58,995 nt of DNA, taken from positions 1-58,995 of the forward strand of contig CASFRV010000012.1 of NCBI GenBank assembly GCA_949297215.1, read 5' to 3'. The DNA comes from an uncultured Bacteroidales bacterium (GTDB lineage Bacteria > Bacteroidota > Bacteroidia > Bacteroidales > Bacteroidaceae). The notes beneath the pieces are model-generated. The model saw only the letters and a list, made by a program, of their open reading frames with translations. It made no database searches and had not been told where the DNA came from. Below are positions 1-8,828 of the stretch, piece by piece. Position 1 is the stretch's first letter. Each line of letters starts with the position of its first letter. Position numbers and translations under genes: made by a program.

Positions 1-224
1 GCCACGCCCACGGCCGTGCCGGCCACCAGCCCGATGGCCCGGCCGGCGTAGGCGCCGCGCGGACCGCCCGACAGGCCGCCTATGCTCGACCCGAAGACGG
101 CGCCCAGCGAGCCGCCGGCGAGGGCGCCCGTCATGTGGGCCGTGGAGCAGCCGCTCACGAGGAGCAGCAGAGCCGCTGCCGGGGCGGCGGCCCGCCGCAA
201 GAGGGAGAGGGGATGTGCTTTCAT
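1..224 (-). CDS. Glycine-rich lipoprotein, partial (3' end off the window)
   Basis: Reads leftwards from ATG at 222-224 and runs off the left edge, so only the first 74 codons are visible and no stop is seen. The N-terminus has a basic start, a hydrophobic Ala/Leu stretch and an LVSGC lipobox with the lipidated Cys at about residue 26, so this should be an exported lipoprotein. After the Cys comes a small-residue, Gly-rich segment with GxxxG spacing resembling the glycine-zipper domains of outer-membrane lipoproteins. It lies 94 bases downstream of the coiled-coil lipoprotein gene on the same strand and may be cotranscribed. The family assignment is tentative because the C-terminus is missing. 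Confidence 0.6.
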   Translation of the reverse strand, partial: MKAHPLSLLRRAAAPAAALLLLVSGCSTAHMTGALAGGSLGAVFGSSIGGLSGGPRGAYAGRAIGLVAGTAVGV

Positions 225-318
225 GACGCAAAGGTTTGAGGGTGAGACGAAAAAAAGCGGAAAGCCGCCCGTCCGGGCAGCCTTCCACTCGGTGGGGTGC
301 GACGCCCGGGCAGCGGGC

Positions 319-1194
319 TCAGCGCACAACGATGACGAGGTAGCGGCTCACGCTCCAAAACGACTGCGGGTTGGTGATGCGCAGGGTGTATTGCCCCTGG
401 GCGTCCTTGTCGAGCGTGTAGGAGCCGGCCGGGTGCGACGTTTTGAGCTCGGCCTTCTTCGAGTAGAGCTTGATGACCTTCGTCACGCGGATGTCGATCT
501 TGGTGAAGTAGTCCTTGTTGAAGTCGTCCGATTTGAGCACGTCGTTGCGTTTCAGGATGTTCTGCTCGCGCAGCTCCTTCTTGGTGCCGAACACGTAGTA
601 GGCCGTGTTGAGCTCCTGCTCCTGTGCGGCCATGGCGCGCGTCTTCTGCTCGTTGGCCGACGAGAGGTTGGTGACGTTCTCGTTGAGCGCCGTGATTTGC
701 TCGTCCTGCTCGGCAATGCGCACGTCGCGCTGTTGCAGTTCGCTGCGGAGCGAGTCGATCTGGCGCGACTTGTCGTTGAGCTGCTTCTCAAAGTTGGCCA
801 CCATCTCTTCGAGCGTTCCCTTCATCTGCGTGTTGTTGCGGCTGCTGGCGCGCAGCTGCTCGCGCAGGTTGGCTATGAGCTCGCGGTTCTGCTGCATGCG
901 GCTCTGTATGAAGGCCATGTTTTCCAGTATGGCCTGGCGGTCGGAGCCTTCGCCCTGGCTGTTTTCGGACGAGATGCGGCCCTCGGCCTCGTTGATCTGG
1001 CGGAATCCCTCCTGGATCTGCTCGATGGTGCCCATCAGATCGTTCGACTCGTTTTGGGTCTGCGCGATGACGCGTTTGAGCGAGTCGATGGTGGCGTCGG
1101 CCGTGTTGGTCTGTTCCTGTTTCTCCTTCTTCGTATCGCACGACGTCACGGTCAGGGCCATGACGGCCGCGAGCATGATAATCAGTTTTTTCAT
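319..1194 (-). CDS. Coiled-coil lipoprotein, function unknown
   Basis: A 291-residue protein with a type II signal peptide (lipobox TSC, Cys19), so it is probably anchored in the periplasm or outer membrane. Residues about 25-190 are rich in Gln, Glu, Asn, Leu and Lys with heptad-like spacing, indicating a long coiled coil. The remaining ~100 residues look globular and end in a beta-rich, hydrophobic tail (SVSRYLVIVVR). Its ATG overlaps the stop of rsmI (shared bases 1191-1194), so the two are translationally coupled. Similar Cys-anchored coiled-coil proteins are common in Bacteroidales, but I know of no proven function. No enzymatic motif is visible. Confidence 0.8.
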   Translation of the reverse strand: MKKLIIMLAAVMALTVTSCDTKKEKQEQTNTADATIDSLKRVIAQTQNESNDLMGTIEQIQEGFRQINEAEGRISSENSQGEGSDRQAILENMAFIQSRMQQNRELIANLREQLRASSRNNTQMKGTLEEMVANFEKQLNDKSRQIDSLRSELQQRDVRIAEQDEQITALNENVTNLSSANEQKTRAMAAQEQELNTAYYVFGTKKELREQNILKRNDVLKSDDFNKDYFTKIDIRVTKVIKLYSKKAELKTSHPAGSYTLDKDAQGQYTLRITNPQSFWSVSRYLVIVVR

Positions 1195-1928
1195 TGCTGT
1201 TCTGTTTCGTTAGGATATGATGGTTGTTGTTGTTCGTTCTTCTCGCGCTTCTTCCTGCCCCCGCAGCCTTCGACCACGATGACAAACTCGCCGCGCGGCT
1301 CGTTCTGCCGGAAATGGGCCAGGGCCTCGCCGAGCGTGCCGCGCACATACTCCTCGTGGAGCTTCGTCAGCTCGCGGCACACGGCCACGCGGCGCTCGGG
1401 GCCGAACGTCTCGGCCAGCTGCCCGAGGGTTTTCACCACGCGGTGGGGCGACTCGTAGAAAACCATCGTGCGCGGCTCCTCGCGCAGCTCTTCGAGACGC
1501 GAGGCGCGCCCCTTCTTCTGGGGCAGGAAGCCCTCGAACGTGAAGCGCTCGCAGGGCAGGCCCGAGGCGGCCAGGGCGGGCACGAAAGCCGTGGCGCCGG
1601 GCAGACACTCCACCCGCGCTCCCCGTGCCACGCAGGCGCGCACGAGCATGAAGCCGGGGTCGGAGATGCCGGGCGTGCCGGCGTCGGTGACGAGGGCCAT
1701 GGTTTCGCCGGCGGCGATGCGCGCGGCAAAGGCGTCGGCCGTCTGGTGCTCGTTGAACTTGTGGTGGGCACACAGGCGGGCCTTGATGTCGTAGTGTTTC
1801 AGGAGCATGCCCGTGGTGCGCGTGTCCTCGGCCAGCACCAGCTCCGCCTCTTTCAGCACGCGCAGGGCGCGCAGCGTGATGTCGTCGAGATTTCCCACCG
1901 GAGTGGGCACAAGATAAAGCGTTCCCAT
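1191..1928 (-). CDS. rsmI: 16S rRNA (cytidine-1402 2'-O)-methyltransferase RsmI
   Basis: A 245-residue SAM-dependent tetrapyrrole-methylase-fold enzyme that 2'-O-methylates C1402 in the decoding centre of 16S rRNA. Hallmarks are the N-terminal VPTPVGNLDD (residues 7-16), EDTRTT (34-39) and TDAGTPGISDPG (81-92), followed by the family's FEGFLP and MVFYESPHR segments. The length fits the family, although the C-terminal tail past residue ~225 is basic and variable. It is the first gene of a leftward unit with the coiled-coil lipoprotein, driven from the box at 1933-1940, only a few bases upstream of the start, so the transcript is nearly leaderless. Confidence 0.96.
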   Translation of the reverse strand: MGTLYLVPTPVGNLDDITLRALRVLKEAELVLAEDTRTTGMLLKHYDIKARLCAHHKFNEHQTADAFAARIAAGETMALVTDAGTPGISDPGFMLVRACVARGARVECLPGATAFVPALAASGLPCERFTFEGFLPQKKGRASRLEELREEPRTMVFYESPHRVVKTLGQLAETFGPERRVAVCRELTKLHEEYVRGTLGEALAHFRQNEPRGEFVIVVEGCGGRKKREKNEQQQPSYPNETEQQ

Positions 1929-1932
1929 GCTG

Positions 1933-1965
1933 CAAATTTATGTATTTCAACCAAGGCCGTGCAAA
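1933..1965 (-). promoter_or_regulatory. Promoter of rsmI operon
   Basis: On the minus strand a TAAATTTG -7 box (1933-1940) and a TTTG -33 box (1962-1965) are separated by 21 bases, matching the Bacteroidetes sigma-ABfr consensus. The start codon is at 1928. Confidence 0.75.
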
Positions 1966-1983
1966 CAAATGTCCGCTTATTAG

Positions 1984-2012
1984 TATTTTTGTGACTTTTC
2001 TCTTTATTTTTG
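1984..2012 (+). promoter_or_regulatory. Promoter candidates for the AI-2E family gene
   Basis: Two TATTTTTG matches to the TAnnTTTG -7 box lie at 1984-1991 and 2005-2012, divergent from the rsmI promoter. Which one is used cannot be decided by eye, as neither has a clean -33 box. Confidence 0.5.
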
Positions 2013-2096
2013 CAGCACATATTGCACACTCCCGCCGCCGGCGCGCGAAAAATATGCCACCCCCGCGGCGATATACCTATTATATATATGGTGTCA

Positions 2097-3224
2097 ATGA
2101 GGAAAGAAATCAACTTCGACCGCTTCGTGCGCGGTCTGCTGCTCGTGCTGGGGCTGGCCGCGGCCGTCTACATGCTCCACTATCTGAGCAGCGTGCTCGT
2201 GCCTTTCTTCGTGGCATGGGCCGTGGCCTATCTGCTCTATCCCATCGTGCGCTTCCTGCAATACCGCTGCCGCCTGCGCAACCGCCTGCTCTCCATCGTG
2301 CTCACGCTGGCGCTGGTGTGCGGCGTCTTCGGCGGACTGCTCTATCTGGCCGTGCCCCCGATGATCGAGGAGTGCGTCCACCTGAAAGACGTCACCCTGC
2401 GCTACATCGAGCGGGGCGCCAACAACAGCTCCATCCCCGGGGCCATCCAGCAGTTTTTCAGCGAAAACGCCTCGCGCTTCCGCCTGGGCGAGCTCCTGCG
2501 CGAGAAAGACGTGGTGGCCGCCATCAAAAGTGCCGTACCCAAGCTGTGGGACGTGCTCTGGTCGACGGCCAACGTGCTCATCAGCCTCGTCTCGTCGCTC
2601 ATCGCCCTGCTCTATCTCTTCTTCCTGCTGATGGACTACGAGAAGATAGGCCGCGCCTGGCCTCGCTTCGTGCCGCGGCGCCGGCGGGCCTTTGCCGTGC
2701 AGCTCGTGGGCGACATCGAGCGCGGCATGAGCGGCTATTTCCGCGGCCAGGCCCTCATCGCGCTGAGCAACTGCGTGATGTTCTCCATCGGATTTCTCAT
2801 CATCGACTTCCCCATGGCCATCGGTCTGGGCTGCTTCATTGGCATCATCAGCTTTGTGCCCTATCTGCAAGTGATAGGCATCCTGCCCGCTATTGTCCTC
2901 GCGCTGCTCAAGGCCGCCGACACGGGCGAAAACTTCTGGTGGCTCATCGGCGGCGTCATTCTGGTGTATGTCGTCGTGCAAATCATCCAGGACGCCTTCG
3001 TTACCCCCAAGATCATGGGCAAAATCATGGGCCTCACGCCCGCCATCATCCTGCTCGCCCTCTCGGTGTGGGGCTACATGCTGGGCATCATCGGCCTCAT
3101 CATAGCCCTGCCCGTCACGACGCTCATCATCTCCTATTATAAACGCTACATCGTGCCCGAGGACCCGTTGCTCCTGCCCGACATGACGGGCGAAGAACCC
3201 GCCGAGGACAAGGAAAAAGAATGA
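2097..3224 (+). CDS. AI-2E family (PerM/TqsA-like) membrane permease
   Basis: A polytopic inner-membrane protein of about 375 residues with the AI-2E/PerM architecture. It has N-terminal hydrophobic helices, a soluble amphipathic middle region and five or so C-terminal helices, with typical segments such as FPMAIGLGCFIGIISFVPY and the conserved PKIMG motif. Family members export autoinducer-2, other small molecules or Na+, and the substrate here is not predictable. The reading frame opens at 2010, but the 5' part is low-complexity promoter DNA. ATG 2097 (MRKEINFDRF) is chosen by comparison with relatives, and ATG 2088 is an alternative. The C-terminus is acidic (EEPAEDKEKE). Confidence 0.9.
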   Translation: MRKEINFDRFVRGLLLVLGLAAAVYMLHYLSSVLVPFFVAWAVAYLLYPIVRFLQYRCRLRNRLLSIVLTLALVCGVFGGLLYLAVPPMIEECVHLKDVTLRYIERGANNSSIPGAIQQFFSENASRFRLGELLREKDVVAAIKSAVPKLWDVLWSTANVLISLVSSLIALLYLFFLLMDYEKIGRAWPRFVPRRRRAFAVQLVGDIERGMSGYFRGQALIALSNCVMFSIGFLIIDFPMAIGLGCFIGIISFVPYLQVIGILPAIVLALLKAADTGENFWWLIGGVILVYVVVQIIQDAFVTPKIMGKIMGLTPAIILLALSVWGYMLGIIGLIIALPVTTLIISYYKRYIVPEDPLLLPDMTGEEPAEDKEKE

Positions 3225-3249
3225 TTTTTAGAAAAACGGGCGGCGAAAA

Positions 3250-3281
3250 TTTGGAGAGTTGGAAACTTCTCCTTACCTTTG
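3250..3281 (+). promoter_or_regulatory. Promoter of tRNA-Lys
   Basis: TTTG (3250-3253), 20-base spacer, TACCTTTG (3274-3281): a full match to the Bacteroidetes consensus, 26 bases upstream of the mature tRNA. Confidence 0.85.
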
Positions 3282-3307
3282 CACTCGCTTAACGGCAAAC
3301 AAGGTCA

Positions 3308-3380
3308 GATTCGCTAGCTCAGCTGGTAGAGCACAACACTTTTAATGTTGGGGTCTTGGGTTCGAACCCCAAGCGAATCA
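3308..3380 (+). tRNA. tRNA-Lys (anticodon TTT)
   Basis: The cloverleaf is clear. The acceptor stem GATTCGC pairs with GCGAATC, followed by discriminator A. The D-arm is AGCTCAGCTGGTAGAGC, the anticodon stem CAACA/TGTTG encloses loop CTTTTAA with anticodon TTT, and the T-arm contains GGTTCGAACCCC. The 3' CCA is not fully encoded (CCG follows). Confidence 0.97.
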
Positions 3381-3385
3381 CCGGG

Positions 3386-3425
3386 AACGGGCAGTCGTCT
3401 CAAAAGATGGCTGCCCGTTGTTTTT
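3386..3425 (+). terminator. Rho-independent terminator of tRNA-Lys
   Basis: The inverted repeat AACGGGCAG...CTGCCCGTT is followed by a T-run. Confidence 0.85.
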
Positions 3426-3557
3426 GCGTGAGGATAGATTCGGGCGAGAAGACAATTTCTGTATGACAGAGGCCGTACGCATATATATAAAAGGCGTTCT
3501 TCTTCGTCAAAATGGCAGTTTATTTATAGAAGGAGCCGTTTTCTTCGGGAAATACCA

Positions 3558-3565
3558 TATATTTG
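3558..3565 (+). promoter_or_regulatory. -7 box of the HEPN/nucleotidyltransferase pair
   Basis: TATATTTG matches TAnnTTTG and lies 23 bases upstream of the HEPN start. No convincing TTTG -33 box is seen. Confidence 0.55.
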
Positions 3566-3588
3566 CATGTGAAGAACGCTGATGACGT

Positions 3589-3974
3589 ATGAAAGATAAG
3601 GTAGCATATTGGGTAGATATGTCAGATTATGATTTTGACACCGCCGAGGCCATGCTTGCGACCAAGCGTTATCTTTATGTCGCTTTTATGTGTCATCAGA
3701 CATAGAGAAAATGCTCAAAGCATATTGGAGCCGTGTGCTGGATGAGCCACCTTTGAAGATACACAGTCTGTCAAGACTTGCAGAAAAGAGCGGTCTCGAC
3801 AAGGAGATGACTGAGCAGCAGGTAGACTTCATAGATAAATTGGAACCGTTGAACATTGAGGCTCGTTATCCCTCATATAAAGAGCTGTTGCTCAGGAGTT
3901 TGACCGCTGAATTTTGTGAGGAACTGATAAAACAAACCGACGAATTGCGACAATGGATAAGGAACAGGCTATAA
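3589..3974 (+). pseudogene. HEPN-domain toxin (HepT-like), frameshifted
   Basis: ATG 3589 opens a frame that reads as a HEPN protein for 38 codons (through FMCHQT) and then stops at TAG 3703-3705. The continuation, IEKMLKAYW and onward, is intact in another frame from base 3702 to the stop at 3974. Restoring one base at about 3700 would give a continuous ~128-residue HEPN protein with the hallmark CHQ-IEK-LKAYW segment. In MNT/HEPN type VII systems the HEPN protein is the toxin, an RNase in characterised cases. I do not see the catalytic Rx4-6H motif even in the reconstructed protein. The 3' end overlaps the antitoxin gene by 22 bases. It could be decay, phase variation, a sequencing error or programmed frameshifting. 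Confidence 0.75.
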
Positions 3975-4249
3975 AGTTGGCACGACGCTATAAGGAAGCC
4001 GTAGCAAAATGTTTACCGCTGAGAGCTCTTTATCTTTACGGTTCATATAGTAAAGGTAATTACACGGAGGATAGCGACATTGATATTGCTGTGGTCGTGG
4101 ATCGCGTGAGCGAAAATTATTTTGAAGACACGCCAGTGTTGTGGAAGCTGAAGCGAAAAATAAGCAACCTCATAGAACCGATATTGCTTACGGAGGATAT
4201 GGACAACCCTCTTTATGCAGATATCCTTAAAACGGGGATACGAATATAG
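3953..4249 (+). CDS. Minimal nucleotidyltransferase (MntA-like antitoxin)
   Basis: A 98-residue polymerase-beta-fold minimal nucleotidyltransferase. The signature GSx10DxD is exact: G30, S31, then D42 and D44 in SDIDIAV, with YLYGSYSKGN leading into it. In MntA-HepT systems this protein AMPylates the HEPN partner and so neutralises it. It overlaps the end of the frameshifted HEPN gene by 22 bases, the usual toxin-antitoxin arrangement. Base composition is noticeably more AT-rich than the flanking ribosomal genes, consistent with acquisition by transfer. The antitoxin frame is intact although its partner is broken. Confidence 0.88.
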   Translation: MDKEQAIKLARRYKEAVAKCLPLRALYLYGSYSKGNYTEDSDIDIAVVVDRVSENYFEDTPVLWKLKRKISNLIEPILLTEDMDNPLYADILKTGIRI

Positions 4250-4380
4250 GCCTCGCAATGTGGTGGAGGAGGGAACCACCCATTTCTTTCAAAGAGAGAC
4301 AATAAGAGAAAAACAGCGGAGCAAGCGCTGATTTCGGCAGAAAAAGTGGCCCGTGGCTTCGGCGGACGGGAAAAAAGTCG

Positions 4381-4388
4381 TAATTTTG
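4381..4388 (+). promoter_or_regulatory. Promoter of rplU-rpmA
   Basis: TAATTTTG -7 box about 87 bases upstream of rplU. The leader between them is GC-rich with short self-complementary stretches (GTCCGCC and CGGCGGAC-like segments). It could fold, but I recognise no defined L21 leader motif. Confidence 0.6.
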
Positions 4389-4474
4389 CCGCGTTTTAGA
4401 GTCCGCCGGGGCCGGGTAAGTGGCTGCGCGATGCAGTCCGCCCCACGGAAAAAACCGTTTATCACAATCAAATA

Positions 4475-4792
4475 ATGTTTGCAATCGTAGAAATTAACGG
4501 TCAGCAGTTTAAAGTGGAGGAAGGCAAGAAGCTTTTCGTCAACCACATCAATGGTGCCGAGAGCGGCCAGGCTGTTGAATTTGAGAAAGTGCTGTTGGTA
4601 GACAACAACGGCGAGGTGAAAGTGGGCGCTCCCACCGTAGAAGGTGCGAAAGTCGTGTGCGAGGTGGTTTCTCCGCTCGTAAAAGGCGAGAAAGTGCTCG
4701 TATTCCACAAGAAACGCCGCAAGGGATACCGCAAACTGAACGGCTATCGCCATCAGTTCACCGAGGTTTCCATCAAACAAGTCATTGCTTAA
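4475..4792 (+). CDS. rplU: 50S ribosomal protein L21
   Basis: A 105-residue protein matching bL21 along its whole length: [14 protein letters not shown] at the start, the VLLVDNN segment in the middle, and the C-terminal signature [18 protein letters not shown]. It is a structural protein of the large subunit that contacts 23S rRNA. It precedes rpmA by 18 bases, the near-universal L21-L27 pair. Confidence 0.98.
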   Translation: MFAIVEINGQQFKVEEGKKLFVNHINGAESGQAVEFEKVLLVDNNGEVKVGAPTVEGAKVVCEVVSPLVKGEKVLVFHKKRRKGYRKLNGYRHQFTEVSIKQVIA

Positions 4793-4810
4793 TCCTAAAA
4801 CTCAGAAAAA

Positions 4811-5077
4811 ATGGCACACAAGAAAGGTGTAGGTAGTTCTAAGAACGGCCGTGAGTCGGCTTCGAAGAGATTAGGCGTTAAGATTTGGGGAGGTCAGACG
4901 TGCGTGGCAGGCAACATCATCGTTCGCCAGCGCGGCACGGTTCACTACCCCGGCCGCAACGTCGGCATGGGCAAGGATCATACGCTCTTCGCCCTCGTTG
5001 ACGGCGTGGTAAACTTCCATCGTGGCGGCTCGCGCATGCGCAGCTACGTTTCGGTGGACCCCCAGACCGAAGCTTAA
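4811..5077 (+). CDS. rpmA: 50S ribosomal protein L27
   Basis: An 88-residue protein with the bL27 N-terminus [16 protein letters not shown] and the [16 protein letters not shown] and [17 protein letters not shown] segments. The N-terminal tail reaches the peptidyl-transferase centre. It begins directly with MAHKKG, without the cleavable N-terminal extension found in Firmicutes. It is second gene of the rplU-rpmA operon and is followed by a strong terminator. Confidence 0.98.
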   Translation: MAHKKGVGSSKNGRESASKRLGVKIWGGQTCVAGNIIVRQRGTVHYPGRNVGMGKDHTLFALVDGVVNFHRGGSRMRSYVSVDPQTEA

Positions 5078-5103
5078 TCGGGTGATTAACATTCAACAAA
5101 CAG

Positions 5104-5142
5104 GGACGGACAAGGCCGCAAGCCTTGCCCGTCCTTTGTTTT
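5104..5142 (+). terminator. Terminator of rplU-rpmA
   Basis: Long GC-rich hairpin (GGACGG...AAGGC with GCCTTGCCCGTCC) followed by TTTGTTTT. Confidence 0.88.
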
Positions 5143-5196
5143 GCGCCCTCAGAGACGCGAGCAGCCCGCTTTCTCCTTTGATTTCAAAGGGGCAGC

Positions 5197-5227
5197 TTGG
5201 TCGGGCGTAGTGTTTTTCATAACTTTG
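5197..5227 (+). promoter_or_regulatory. Promoter of alaS
   Basis: TTGG (5197-5200), 19-base spacer, TAACTTTG (5220-5227), 28 bases before the start codon. Confidence 0.7.
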
Positions 5228-5255
5228 CACGGATTTTAAACAGAATAGACTGATT

Positions 5256-7883
5256 ATGATGACAGCCAACGAAATACGCGACTCTTTCAAGAAGTTTTTC
5301 GAGTCGCATGGCCACCTGGTTGTGCCTTCGGCGCCGATGGTCATCAAGGACGACCCGACGCTGATGTTCACCAACGCCGGCATGAACCAGTTTAAGGACA
5401 TCATTCTGGGCAATGCCGAGCCCAAGTGTCGCAGGCAGACCGATTCGCAGAAGTGTCTGCGCGTGAGCGGAAAGCACAACGACCTGGAAGAGGTGGGCCA
5501 CGACACTTATCACCACACCATGTTTGAGATGCTCGGCAATTGGAGCTTCGGCGACTATTTCAAGCGCGAGGCCATCACGTGGGCCTACGAGTATCTGGTG
5601 GAAACGCTCCACATCGACCCGAAGAACCTCTACGTGACGGTGTTCGAAGGCTCGCCCGAAGAGGGCATCGGCCGCGACGACGAGGCCGCAGGCTATTGGG
5701 GTCAGTATTTCCCCGCCGACCACATCATCAACGGCAACAAGCACGACAATTTCTGGGAGATGGGCGACACGGGCCCCTGCGGTCCGTGCTCTGAAATCCA
5801 TATCGACCTGCGCAGCGACGAGGAAAAGCAGCAGGTGCTCGGAGCGGAGCTCGTCAACAAGGACAATCCGCAGGTCATCGAGATATGGAACCTCGTTTTC
5901 ATGCAGTATAACCGCAAGGCCGACGGCTCGTTGGAGCCGCTGCCCCACAAGGTCATTGACACGGGCATGGGCTTTGAGCGCCTGTGCATGGTGATGCAGG
6001 GCAAGCGCTCCAATTATGACACCGACGTGTTCCAGCCCATTATCCGTAAGATAGCCGAGCTGTCGGGCTTCGCGTATGGCGAGGACGAAAAGAAGGACGT
6101 GGCCATGCGTGTCGTGGCCGACCACCTGCGCGCCATCGCCTTTTCCATCGCCGACGGCCAGCTGCCGTCGAACGCCAAGGCGGGCTACGTCATCCGCCGC
6201 ATCTTGCGCCGCGCCGTGCGCTACGCCTATACGTTCCTGGGCCAGAAGGAAGCCTTTATCTACCGCCTGCTGCCGACGCTCGTGGCCGAGATGGGCGATG
6301 CCTATCCCGAGCTGCGTGCCCAGCAGGAGCTCATCGGCAAGGTGATGAAGGAGGAGGAAGAGTCGTTCCTCCGCACGTTGGCCACGGGCATCACCCTTTT
6401 GGAGAACGTCATCGCTAAGACCCGTGCCAAGGGCGCAACGGTCATCGACGGAGCCGAAGCCTTTACGCTGTTCGACACCTACGGTTTCCCGCTCGACCTG
6501 ACGGAGCTCATCTGCGGTGAGCAGGGCATGACGGTCGATGAGGCCGCCTTCGACGTAGAGATGCAGAAGCAGAAGGAGCGCGCCCGCAACGCTGCCAGCG
6601 TCGAGACGGGCGACTGGGTCGTGCTGGCCGAGGGCGAAACGCAGTTCGTCGGCTGGGACGCCACGGAGGCCGATTGCCACATCCTGCGCTACCGCAAAGT
6701 GCAACAGAAGAAGCAGACCTATTACGAGCTGGTGCTCGACGTCACGCCCTTCTACGCCGAAATGGGCGGACAGGTGGGCGACCGCGGCACGCTCCGCAGC
6801 GATGACGAGACGGTTGAGATATTCGACACGAAGCGCGAGAACAACCTGCCCATCCACCTGACGAAGCAGCTGCCCGCACGGCCGGCTGCTGCTTTCCATG
6901 CCGCTGTCGACGCCGAGGAACGCCGCGGCAGCGAGGCCAACCACACGGCTACGCATCTGCTCGACCAGGCCTTGCGCGAGGTGCTGGGCACCCACGTGGA
7001 GCAGAAGGGCTCGCTCGTGACGCCCGACTACCTGCGCTTCGACTTTTCCCACTTCCAGAAGGTGACGCCCGAGGAGCTGCGCCGCGTGGAACGCATCGTC
7101 AACGCCCGCATCCGTGAGGACATCCCCCTGCAAGACCACCGCGACCTGCCCATCGCCGAGGCAAAGAAGCTGGGCGCCATTGCCCTCTTCGGCGAGAAGT
7201 ATGGCGACAAGGTTCGCGTCGTGCAGTTTGGCACGAGCGTGGAGTTTTGCGGCGGTTGCCACGCCAAGAGCACGGGCCGCATCGGGATGCTGCGCATTCT
7301 CTCCGAGAGCAGCGTGGCCGCCGGCGTGCGCCGCATCGAGGCCATCACGGGCCGTGCGGCCGAAGAGAGCGTTTACGCCCAGGAGGACATGCTCAACGGC
7401 TTGAAGGAGCTGTTTAACAACGCCAAGGACCTTGCTGCCGCCGTGCGCAAGACGTTCGAGGAGAACGAGGGGCTGCGCAAGCAGGTCGAGGAGTACATGC
7501 AGCAGCAGGTGCGGGCCTTGTGCGGCCGTCTGGTCGAGGCCGCTCAGGACGTCGACGGCGTGAAGCTCGTGCGGAGCGTGAGCCCCGTGCGGCTGGCTCC
7601 CGACGCCGTGAAGGACCTGGCCTTCCAGATTGCGCACGAGCTGCCCGAAAACATGCTTTGCGTCATCGGAAGCAGCCACGAAGGGAAGCCGCTGCTCACG
7701 GTCATGATCAGCAAGAACCTCGTTGAGAGCCGCGGGTGGAACGCCGGCGCCCTCGTGCGCGAGGCAGCCCGGTGCATCAAGGGCGGTGGCGGCGGAGCGC
7801 TCCACTTTGCCACGGCCGGCGGCAAGGACGTGACCGGGCTCGAAGCCGCTGTGGCCAAGGTGATAGAAACCGTCGGCCTGTGA
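5256..7883 (+). CDS. alaS: Alanyl-tRNA synthetase
   Basis: An 875-residue class II synthetase that charges tRNA-Ala. The N-terminal catalytic domain has the motif 1 region ([11 protein letters not shown]), motif 2 region ([13 protein letters not shown]) and motif 3 (GMGFERL). The editing domain carries the zinc-binding HTATH motif and the downstream [10 protein letters not shown]. The C-Ala domain ends in the [14 protein letters not shown]-type segment. The length is normal. Tandem ATGs at 5256 and 5259 leave a one-residue uncertainty at the start. It is monocistronic between two terminators. Confidence 0.98.
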   Translation: MMTANEIRDSFKKFFESHGHLVVPSAPMVIKDDPTLMFTNAGMNQFKDIILGNAEPKCRRQTDSQKCLRVSGKHNDLEEVGHDTYHHTMFEMLGNWSFGDYFKREAITWAYEYLVETLHIDPKNLYVTVFEGSPEEGIGRDDEAAGYWGQYFPADHIINGNKHDNFWEMGDTGPCGPCSEIHIDLRSDEEKQQVLGAELVNKDNPQVIEIWNLVFMQYNRKADGSLEPLPHKVIDTGMGFERLCMVMQGKRSNYDTDVFQPIIRKIAELSGFAYGEDEKKDVAMRVVADHLRAIAFSIADGQLPSNAKAGYVIRRILRRAVRYAYTFLGQKEAFIYRLLPTLVAEMGDAYPELRAQQELIGKVMKEEEESFLRTLATGITLLENVIAKTRAKGATVIDGAEAFTLFDTYGFPLDLTELICGEQGMTVDEAAFDVEMQKQKERARNAASVETGDWVVLAEGETQFVGWDATEADCHILRYRKVQQKKQTYYELVLDVTPFYAEMGGQVGDRGTLRSDDETVEIFDTKRENNLPIHLTKQLPARPAAAFHAAVDAEERRGSEANHTATHLLDQALREVLGTHVEQKGSLVTPDYLRFDFSHFQKVTPEELRRVERIVNARIREDIPLQDHRDLPIAEAKKLGAIALFGEKYGDKVRVVQFGTSVEFCGGCHAKSTGRIGMLRILSESSVAAGVRRIEAITGRAAEESVYAQEDMLNGLKELFNNAKDLAAAVRKTFEENEGLRKQVEEYMQQQVRALCGRLVEAAQDVDGVKLVRSVSPVRLAPDAVKDLAFQIAHELPENMLCVIGSSHEGKPLLTVMISKNLVESRGWNAGALVREAARCIKGGGGGALHFATAGGKDVTGLEAAVAKVIETVGL

Positions 7884-7908
7884 CCCCTGCGGTCCGGCCG
7901 GACGCCAT

Positions 7909-7954
7909 AAAGAGGCGGGCACCATCGCTGAGATGGTGCCCGCCTCTTTGTTTT
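7909..7954 (+). terminator. Bidirectional terminator between alaS and the flavin reductase gene
   Basis: A near-perfect 17-bp stem (AGAGGCGGGCACCATC and its complement) with a 5-base loop, A-run on one side and TTTGTTTT on the other, so it can serve both convergent genes. Confidence 0.9.
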
Positions 7955-7988
7955 GCGCCTGCCGCGTCGGTTCTGCCGGTGCGGCGGG

Positions 7989-8552
7989 TCATTTTTTCAG
8001 CTGCGTGCCGTCCTTGAAGGCGCTGCCCACGCGTTCGCCCACGACGAGATAGGCGTTGTGGACGGGGTCGAACGTGATGGGGCGCAGCCGTGCGGGGTCG
8101 ATCTTGCCGTCCTCGCCCAGGATGCTCTCGTCGGCCGATACGTTGAGGATGCGTCCCACGAGGTGGCACGTGGCGGGGGCGTACGAGACCACTTCGCATT
8201 CGAGCGTCATGGGCAGCTCCTCGATGATGGGCGCGTTGACCAGCTCCGAGCGGACGGCGTGGAAGCCCGCGCGGGCAAACTTGTCGTCGACGTGGTTGCC
8301 CGAGACGATGCCCATGTAGTCGCACGCCACGAGGCGGTCGGCCGTGCCCATGCTCACGGTGAAGGCGCGCGTGGCCAGGAGGTTTTTCACGGTTTTATGG
8401 CCGGCGCTGAGGCACAGGTTGATTTGGTCGTCATAGTCGATGCCGCCCCAGGCAGCGTTCATGGCGTCGGGGCGTCCCTCCTCGTCGTAGGTGCCCACGA
8501 TGAAGACGGGTTGCGGGTAGGTCCAAGGCTTGGCTCCGAAGTTTTTTCGCAT
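7989..8552 (-). CDS. Flavin reductase family protein (FMN-binding split barrel)
   Basis: A 187-residue protein of the flavin-reductase-like FMN-binding family. It has MRKNFGAKPWTYPQPVFIVGTYDEEG at the start, where the PVFIVGTYD segment supports the flavin barrel, then NAAWGGI and the later SVSMGTADRLVACDYMGIVSGN region. Members reduce flavins with NAD(P)H or simply bind FMN, and the partner is unknown. The open frame extends upstream to 8678, but ATG 8552 follows the promoter box at 8580-8587 and gives the normal N-terminus. Convergent with alaS. Confidence 0.88.
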   Translation of the reverse strand: MRKNFGAKPWTYPQPVFIVGTYDEEGRPDAMNAAWGGIDYDDQINLCLSAGHKTVKNLLATRAFTVSMGTADRLVACDYMGIVSGNHVDDKFARAGFHAVRSELVNAPIIEELPMTLECEVVSYAPATCHLVGRILNVSADESILGEDGKIDPARLRPITFDPVHNAYLVVGERVGSAFKDGTQLKK

Positions 8553-8579
8553 GTCGGTTAGTCTTTCTGTGAAGCAAGG

Positions 8580-8611
8580 CAAAGTTAAGGCTTTTCTGCT
8601 TTCCCGGCAAG
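8580..8611 (-). promoter_or_regulatory. Promoter of the flavin reductase gene
   Basis: Minus-strand TAACTTTG (8580-8587) with CTTG (8608-8611) 20 bases upstream. Confidence 0.7.
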
Positions 8612-8718
8612 GCGTGCGCAGCGCGGCGCCGCCCCGCCTGCGCCCTGTGGCGGGCGCAAAAAGGCGACTGTGGTGCAATAAAAGGGAAAAACCGTCGCGG
8701 CGAATAAAGTTTTATTCG

Positions 8719-8803
8719 TATTTTTGCCAAAACATTAACCAACGGCGCGGGGCTGTCCCCGCTTGCCCGCCGGCAGGGCGGGCGGCAGGGTGGGGCATGG
8801 CCC
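8719..8803 (+). promoter_or_regulatory. Promoter and hairpin-rich leader of the TetR gene
   Basis: TATTTTTG -7 box at 8719-8726. The following leader contains three GC-rich inverted repeats: GCGGGG/CCCCGC (8747-8762), GCCCGCC/GGCGGGC (8765-8783) and GGGC/GCCC (8793-8803). They may be an operator for autorepression or an RNA structure. Confidence 0.5.
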
Positions 8804-8828
8804 GCTGCGCGCATCCATAGAAGACAAC

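Noticed and set aside
5217-7925. 902-codon open frame on the minus strand
   Set aside because: Lies fully antisense to alaS. GC-rich codons leave the complementary frame open, and the translation is Ala/His/Val-rich without any motif.
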